Source of the DNA: Candidatus Avelusimicrobium excrementipullorum
Lineage (GTDB): Bacteria > Elusimicrobiota > Elusimicrobia > Elusimicrobiales > Elusimicrobiaceae
DNA length: 49,497 nucleotides
NCBI GenBank assembly: GCA_019120455.1
Contig: DWVB01000096.1
Span: forward strand, 1-49,497
Reading direction: 5' to 3'
Of the stretch, positions 49,457 to 49,497 are shown piece by piece. The notes under the pieces were generated by a model. The model did not search any database and had not been told where the DNA came from. It worked only from the letters and a program-made list of their open reading frames with translations. Each line of letters begins with the position of its first letter. Position 1 is the first letter of the stretch. Position numbers and translations under genes: made by a program.

Positions 49457-49497
49457 ATTACGCTTTTCAAAAAATGGACAGCCCTGTTTCTGCTCTT
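49457..49497 (+). CDS. Possible start of an exported protein (cut by the window edge)
   Basis: AAGGAG at 49445-49450 is followed after 6 nt by ATT, and the frame reads ITLFKKWTALFLL, which looks like the start of a signal peptide or membrane helix. No ATG, GTG or TTG occurs in that frame nearby. ATT is a rare but known start codon. Another ATG (49474) begins a frame with no such signal. Only 13 codons are visible. Confidence 0.3.
   Translation, partial: MTLFKKWTALFLL

Noticed and set aside
1-49497. CRISPR array, prophage or insertion sequence
   Set aside because: No regularly spaced repeats, transposase, integrase or phage structural genes were seen on either strand.

Overview
The window (about 55-60% GC by eye, with an AT-richer stretch at 600-2830) is a gene-dense bacterial chromosome segment with two tRNA genes and no rRNA, phage or CRISPR locus. 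The organism appears to be a Gram-negative anaerobe or fermenter. It encodes a TolC-family outer-membrane protein, a predicted outer-membrane barrel, a GT8 sugar transferase of the LPS type, lipoproteins, and a biotin-dependent Na+-pumping decarboxylase (gamma, alpha, beta) with its own biotin ligase. The mix would fit a gut member of Elusimicrobiota, but nothing here proves the phylum; rRNA or marker-gene placement would decide.

Layout. 1-2830: the tail of a PfkB sugar kinase, tRNA-Leu(CAA), then an AT-rich accessory stretch with a TM2 protein, a TlpA-like lipoprotein thioredoxin, a candidate pseudoknotted RNA and a small TRL-like lipoprotein. 2819-12015 (minus): addB-addA, a YbaB protein, a CoA-binding protein, an aldo/keto reductase and an SPL-family radical SAM protein in one tight run. 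12062-15476 (plus): sixA-uppP, an EamA transporter and a zinc-ribbon threonine synthase. 15529-18639 (minus): a soluble NarL-type two-component system, rsmD and a RecB/Cas4-like nuclease. 18840-26250 (plus): PBP1A, Mfd and two exported parvulin-type foldases. 26310-31272 (plus): pdxA, then birA-oadG-oadA-oadB. 31387-36156 (minus): a GT8 transferase, nth, a zinc/manganese ABC importer and greA. 36280-44320 (plus): an exported trypsin-like protease, a 665-aa unknown membrane-anchored protein and a six-gene envelope operon (lipoprotein, barrel, HAMP-only protein, TolC, patatin, TPR). 44374-47717 (minus): an exported TldD/PmbA pair. 47817-end: tRNA-Thr(UGU) with a duplicated tail, a TerC protein, ribosomal protein L28 and the edge of another gene.

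How the genes connect. DNA repair is dense (AddAB, Mfd, Nth, a Cas4-like nuclease, an SPL-like enzyme). Envelope work is the second theme: UppP and PBP1A for peptidoglycan, the foldases for periplasmic folding, and the 36-48 kb stretch, which looks like a lineage-specific envelope or protein-processing region. The decarboxylase operon links oxaloacetate (or a related acid) breakdown to a sodium gradient.

Most worth a second look: the pseudoknotted RNA at about 2150-2426, the tRNA-Thr tail repeat with three hairpins at 47873-48086, the exported TldD/PmbA pair, the 39.3-44.3 kb envelope operon, the compositionally mosaic unknown protein at 37123-39120, and several genes whose start codon lies at the predicted transcription start.
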